Shown: positions 60,155 through 64,000 of the stretch, piece after piece
How the letters are laid out: every line of letters starts with the position of its first letter
How positions within the stretch are numbered: the stretch's first letter is position 1
Assembly (NCBI GenBank): GCA_903936705.1
Contig: CAIZWN010000044.1
Location: 1-64,000 of the forward strand
Direction: 5' to 3'
DNA length: 64,000 bases
DNA from: an uncultured Myxococcales bacterium
Lineage (GTDB): Bacteria > Myxococcota_A > UBA9042 > DTJE01
Position numbers and translations under genes: made by a program
Notes under the pieces: model-generated
The model's input: only the letters and a program-made list of their open reading frames with translations
Databases searched by the model: none
Told to the model about the DNA's origin: nothing

Positions 60155-62605
60155 ATGAGACAGGGACAGCTTCAATACCCAGGCAAGCAACTTCTGGCTG
60201 AAGTCGTTGCCGCAACCCAGTCCATGGAGATGGGTCCCTCCTCGTCCGAGTTTGCCCGCTTGAGTAACCGGCTGCGAGAGTCGGCCGAACTGGGGCTTCC
60301 GTTCGAGGGCTGGCAGGAGGCCGCCAGGACCTTCTTTCTGCTGCTGCAGGATGCGATCGACCGCGCGGGCAACCTGCTGGAACTGCCCGAGGAGCTTGTC
60401 AACCCGGCACTCGATGCCGCCACCCACGTCTGGTTGCCCCTGATTTCGCTGCTGTATCCAGACGCGCGAATCCAGGCGTGGCGGCTTGTCGATCTGCTGC
60501 ACGCAAACAGGGTCCGCCGGCACTTTCTGGAGTCGTCCATTCGTGAGACCGAGGCCTTCGTCAAATCGGCTCCGGTCCCGCCAGTAAGGTCTGCCATGGG
60601 CCTGGCAAGACAGATTCTCGAGATGGGCCCTCGTGACGAGCGTTTGCCAGTTCTGCTGGACCTTCTGGAACGCTGGTGCGACAGCGACCTGGATCTTGCA
60701 TTCGTCCATGAAGTACGTTCGGGGCTGGAAGTGCGCTATCTCGACGCACTTTACGGAGCTTCCAGCCTGTTGACCGACGACCTGAAGCGCCTGTGGAGCC
60801 TTCACGAGGAGATCACGGATGTTCTGGGTGGCGAACTGGTTGCCAGGGACCAGCCGGCATCCGCCTCAAGGGAACTTTCCCAGACCGCCGAGGTCGCACG
60901 CGTCCTTACTGCCCGAGCCGTAGCCGTCCAGGCCGACATCCTCTCCAAGGATTCAATGATCGACGACTGGGTTGAGTTCGAGATGGCCCGTATCGAGGCC
61001 GGGACCGGCTCGTTCCAGGCGGCGATCCGGATCCTTGACAGGCTGCTGGGCCGCGGGGTCTTTCCGGTTGAATCTGCCACTCTGCGAGCGCGTCTTGCCC
61101 TGGTAAAGAGATATCCGGAGGATGCAAGGGCCGCGATCGAGCGTGCCGCGGCGGTTCTTCCCCTGGTCAGGCTGGGCGATCCTTTCCAGGAGCCGCTGTT
61201 CGCACTTTATCGCGAGGCAGGCGGGAACCCGGATTCACTGGGTCTGGTCGAGCCACCACAGTCGCTGGTCGAAAGGGCCCAGGCCAACCGGGACGACCTT
61301 GCGGTTCGCGCGCTGGCAGGAGTCGATGCCAAGGCGGAAGAATCGGCTGCTGCATTCTGGTCGCAGCGGCGGCAGAAGCTTGATGTAATCCTGTCGGGTC
61401 TGCTGCTGGGCTCGGACTTTGACGCCGCAATATACGGAAACGCCCCGGCGCGTGACGTACGTCTGTCCAATGCCGATGCTGCGGCGGTTGCACTGGACCA
61501 GTTGCCGGGGATTCCGGAGGATCTTCGCAACTGCCTCCTTGATGCCGTCACGAGGCCTGTTCCGTCCAGGGATATCGCGGCTGCTTTCCTTAATTGGCTG
61601 AAGTCTCGTGAGGCAACTGGCCGGACGTTCGAGGAACTGGCGATGTCGTTTCCCGGCTATGGGCAGTCGATTGCGGTGGCACTTGGTCGGATTGAGGCGG
61701 CCTTGGCATCGGGCAACTCGGGTGCCGTCGTTGCGATGCTTGATCAGTACGAATCCCGGCAGGGCGTCCCGGATCGCCTGCTGCTGGAGGTATGGGAGCG
61801 AACCCGCGACATCGTGGCAACGGGACCCAGGTGGCTGGAGAACGTTCGTCGCGGTCGTCGCATCTGGACCCGTCTTCGAGGCGAAGCTGGCCGTCGATGC
61901 GGAGAGCTTGTCAGACGCGATGCCCTGGAAAAGCTGGACGACGATTCTGCCCAGGGAGCCTGGGAGGAATTGTGCGCCGCGATTCTTGATACGATGCCGG
62001 ACGACGCGACCCGCGAGAAAGTCTGGAGGTGGTTCGAAGGCCGTTTCAAGAGGGCCGAGCCAGGGACCGCGATGCTGAGGCTGGGTTCAATGCTGGCACG
62101 GCGCATCGGCCCTCCATTTGATGCCGAACTTCGGGCGCTGGTCCGCGAAGTCGTGACGCCGGCAGTCGGTCGGCTGGTCGATGCCGACCGGCACGAGGAT
62201 ATTCGTGAAAACATCGATCGCCTGCTGGAAGTCACTGGAAGTGACATCGGAATCCAGAAGGCCGTCGCGGACTGGTTTCTTGAATGGCGCCCGTCCAACG
62301 TCGATTGGATGGCAGCACAGGCGACGGTGGGTGAGTGGCTTTCTTCGCGCCTGACGGGTGATGCATCCCAGCGTGTTCGGCACAAGACGGGACAGCATCT
62401 TGTCGGGATGCTGCAGGCATCGACTGCCGCAAGTTCGCAGGTTTCCGTGATGGAAAGGTTGTCGGCGTTGCAACCCGACGATCCCAATCTTTCGAAAATG
62501 CTTTTGGACATACGATCGACGGTAGCCAGTCAGCGGCGCATATCGCTGTATATTGCCGCAGGCTTTGGCCTGGCCGTCATCCTGCTGTGGTTCCTGTTGC
62601 GCTGA
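60155..62605 (+). CDS. Large helical tail-anchored protein of unknown function
   Basis: An 816-aa protein without a signal peptide, almost entirely helical (PFEGWQEAARTFFLLLQDAIDRAGNLLEL, DERLPVLLDLLERWCDSDLDLAFVHEV, AAIERAAAVLPLVRLGDPFQEPLFALYREAG). It ends with one hydrophobic segment (ISLYIAAGFGLAVILLWFLL) at the extreme C-terminus, so it is probably anchored to the inner membrane facing the cytoplasm. Repeat-like spacing suggests a TPR or HEAT scaffold. Divergently transcribed from the kinase gene, sharing a 132-base promoter region. Confidence 0.78.
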   Translation: MRQGQLQYPGKQLLAEVVAATQSMEMGPSSSEFARLSNRLRESAELGLPFEGWQEAARTFFLLLQDAIDRAGNLLELPEELVNPALDAATHVWLPLISLLYPDARIQAWRLVDLLHANRVRRHFLESSIRETEAFVKSAPVPPVRSAMGLARQILEMGPRDERLPVLLDLLERWCDSDLDLAFVHEVRSGLEVRYLDALYGASSLLTDDLKRLWSLHEEITDVLGGELVARDQPASASRELSQTAEVARVLTARAVAVQADILSKDSMIDDWVEFEMARIEAGTGSFQAAIRILDRLLGRGVFPVESATLRARLALVKRYPEDARAAIERAAAVLPLVRLGDPFQEPLFALYREAGGNPDSLGLVEPPQSLVERAQANRDDLAVRALAGVDAKAEESAAAFWSQRRQKLDVILSGLLLGSDFDAAIYGNAPARDVRLSNADAAAVALDQLPGIPEDLRNCLLDAVTRPVPSRDIAAAFLNWLKSREATGRTFEELAMSFPGYGQSIAVALGRIEAALASGNSGAVVAMLDQYESRQGVPDRLLLEVWERTRDIVATGPRWLENVRRGRRIWTRLRGEAGRRCGELVRRDALEKLDDDSAQGAWEELCAAILDTMPDDATREKVWRWFEGRFKRAEPGTAMLRLGSMLARRIGPPFDAELRALVREVVTPAVGRLVDADRHEDIRENIDRLLEVTGSDIGIQKAVADWFLEWRPSNVDWMAAQATVGEWLSSRLTGDASQRVRHKTGQHLVGMLQASTAASSQVSVMERLSALQPDDPNLSKMLLDIRSTVASQRRISLYIAAGFGLAVILLWFLLR

Positions 62606-62670
62606 TCAGGCCGTGGAATGAATGGGCATCGGTTGTGTTCATGGGCTCTGCCATGGTTTGGGGGTGTGAG

Positions 62671-64000
62671 ATGCGTTCGGGCGTTGTAATATTCGCGGCG
62701 GTTTTGCTGGTCGCAGGTGTATCGACAACATCCAAGGCGTCAGCCAGGAAAGCGATCCAATCAAGAGGGAGCCCGAGAATGGAAAACCCGATCCGCGATT
62801 TGAAGCCGGAAGTCATACGCCTGAAGAACGGACTGACCGTTTTTCTGGTCGAGGACCATCGAGTGCCTCTGGTGGCGGTAGATATCAACTACCAGGTTGG
62901 TTCCAAGAACGAAAAGCCTGGCCGCACCGGTTTTGCCCATCTGTTCGAGCACCTGATGTTCCAAGGTTCCAAGCACTACGATGACGACTACTTCAAGCCG
63001 CTGCAGGATATCGGTGGCCTGGTCAACGGCGCCACCAGTACCGATCGGACCCGCTACTGGGAGGTGGTCCCGGCCGGATACCTCGAACGCGTTCTGTGGC
63101 TGGAAGCCGATCGTATGGGCTTTCTGCCTGATGCGATGACGCAAAAGCGGCTTGATAATCAGCGATCGGTGGTGCAGAACGAACGCCGCCAGAACTACGA
63201 TAACCGTCCGTACGGCACCGTCTGGGAAAAGACCCTGGCCGTCCTCTACCCCCCGAATCATCCGTACAACTGGCCAACCATAGGCTCGATGGAGGACTTG
63301 TCGGCTGCGAGCATGGATGACGTCAAGGAATTCTTCCGCACCTACTACGCACCGGATAACGCCAGTCTGGCAATTGTCGGCGACTTCGATTCGAAGGTCG
63401 CGAAAGCCCTCGTGGAAAAATTTTTCGGGGCGATACCGCCAGGACCTCCTGTGTCGCGGGTTGACCAGTGGGTCCCACGGCTGTCGGGCGACATCAACCT
63501 TGTCGTGCAGGACCGGGTGCAGTTGCCCAGAACGTACAAGACGTGGAACACCGTACCGCTGTTCCATGACGACGACGCCGCGCTGGACGCCTTTGCCCAG
63601 GTGCTGGGCGGAGGCAAGACGTCGCGCCTGTACCAGGAACTGGTCTACAAGCGCCAGATTGCCCAGGAAGCCGTTGCATTCCACATGTCGTCCCAGGTGG
63701 CTGGAGTCATGCAGATGATGCTGACACCACGCCCGGGGCATACAACGGAGGATGTCGAGAAGGCTGCCGATGAGGTACTTTCCGAACTTCTTGCCAATGG
63801 CATCACCCAGGAGGAACTGGAGCGTGTACGTACATCAACCATGGCCGATTTTGTTCGCGCCATGCAGAACATCGGTGGATTCGGCGGAATAGCAGACAGG
63901 CTGAACGCCTACTACCACTCGCTGGGCAGCCCGGACAACTTCCGCTTCGACCTTCAGCGCTATCTCGACCTTGACGTGGTTAAGGTGAACGCGGCGGGAC
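62671..64000 (+). CDS. M16-family zinc peptidase, C-terminus outside window
   Basis: The first 443 codons of an insulinase-type peptidase. I choose ATG 62671 because it gives a clean Sec signal (MRSGVVIFAAVLLVAGVSTTSKASA); in-frame ATGs at 62641 and 62653 lie upstream. The inverted zinc motif is HLFEH (H90, E93, H94) in FAHLFEHLMFQGSKHY, and a downstream acidic ligand is in VVQNERRQNYDNRPYG. A second, non-catalytic M16 half starts after about residue 230 (PRTYKTWNTVPLFHDDDAALDAF). Probably periplasmic processing or degradation of peptides. Confidence 0.9.
   Translation, partial: MRSGVVIFAAVLLVAGVSTTSKASARKAIQSRGSPRMENPIRDLKPEVIRLKNGLTVFLVEDHRVPLVAVDINYQVGSKNEKPGRTGFAHLFEHLMFQGSKHYDDDYFKPLQDIGGLVNGATSTDRTRYWEVVPAGYLERVLWLEADRMGFLPDAMTQKRLDNQRSVVQNERRQNYDNRPYGTVWEKTLAVLYPPNHPYNWPTIGSMEDLSAASMDDVKEFFRTYYAPDNASLAIVGDFDSKVAKALVEKFFGAIPPGPPVSRVDQWVPRLSGDINLVVQDRVQLPRTYKTWNTVPLFHDDDAALDAFAQVLGGGKTSRLYQELVYKRQIAQEAVAFHMSSQVAGVMQMMLTPRPGHTTEDVEKAADEVLSELLANGITQEELERVRTSTMADFVRAMQNIGGFGGIADRLNAYYHSLGSPDNFRFDLQRYLDLDVVKVNAAG

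Overview
The window is high-GC chromosomal DNA, most likely from a myxobacterium-like (Myxococcota / former Deltaproteobacteria) host. I infer this from a Cys-rich secreted HExxH lipoprotein with a CGDDGC-type module, a eukaryotic-type Ser/Thr kinase with an N-terminal zinc ribbon, several very large lineage-specific proteins, an EF-G-like paralogue and SelB. No marker gene here fixes the taxonomy.

Layout. (1) 1-5,300 is a mosaic of small mobile pieces: a partial IS3-family element, a short gene or gene remnant at its border, an EVE/PUA-fold protein, an IS4-family transposase, a secreted orphan protein, and two diverged copies of a foldable, attC-like element. (2) 5,314-36,800 is an integrated Mu-type contractile-tail prophage, almost entirely on the + strand. 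It has a protease/major-capsid fusion, decoration and head-tail joining proteins, sheath, tube, a tail chaperone with a -1 frameshift site, tape measure, gpN/gpP/gp45-gp48 baseplate genes, a YadA-like fibre and a lysis block. Then come accessory genes (an EVE-nuclease, an MmeI-like type IIL restriction-modification enzyme, two lipoproteins), an early recombination block (YqaJ exonuclease and a putative annealing protein), a striking pentanucleotide array, and a tyrosine integrase beside a tRNA-Pro(GGG) gene. Terminase, portal and a repressor are not seen, so the prophage is either defective or continues left of the window. (3) 36,880-64,000 is host chromosome: an amino-acid decarboxylase broken by one amber codon, a tandem adenylate kinase, SelB, a helical-repeat protein and an EF-G-like GTPase, two acyltransferases, a secreted metalloprotease, a 1,553-aa hydrolase-like protein, SerC, a beta-helix protein, a Ser/Thr kinase, a tail-anchored helical protein and the start of an M16 peptidase.

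How the parts fit. The prophage structural genes are in the conserved Mu order with one-base to few-base spacings, so they form one late operon. The early block (exonuclease, annealing protein, small conserved proteins, integrase) is a second operon. Several prophage genes are preceded by perfect GC-rich hairpins just upstream of the ribosome binding site. The host genes mostly form convergent or divergent pairs.

The strongest unexplained signal is the array at about 34,636-34,925: roughly 59 consecutive degenerate pentamers (core GGC, sometimes GGA or GGT) whose phase slips by one base about every 44 bp, marked by GGCAGGC or GGCGGGC.
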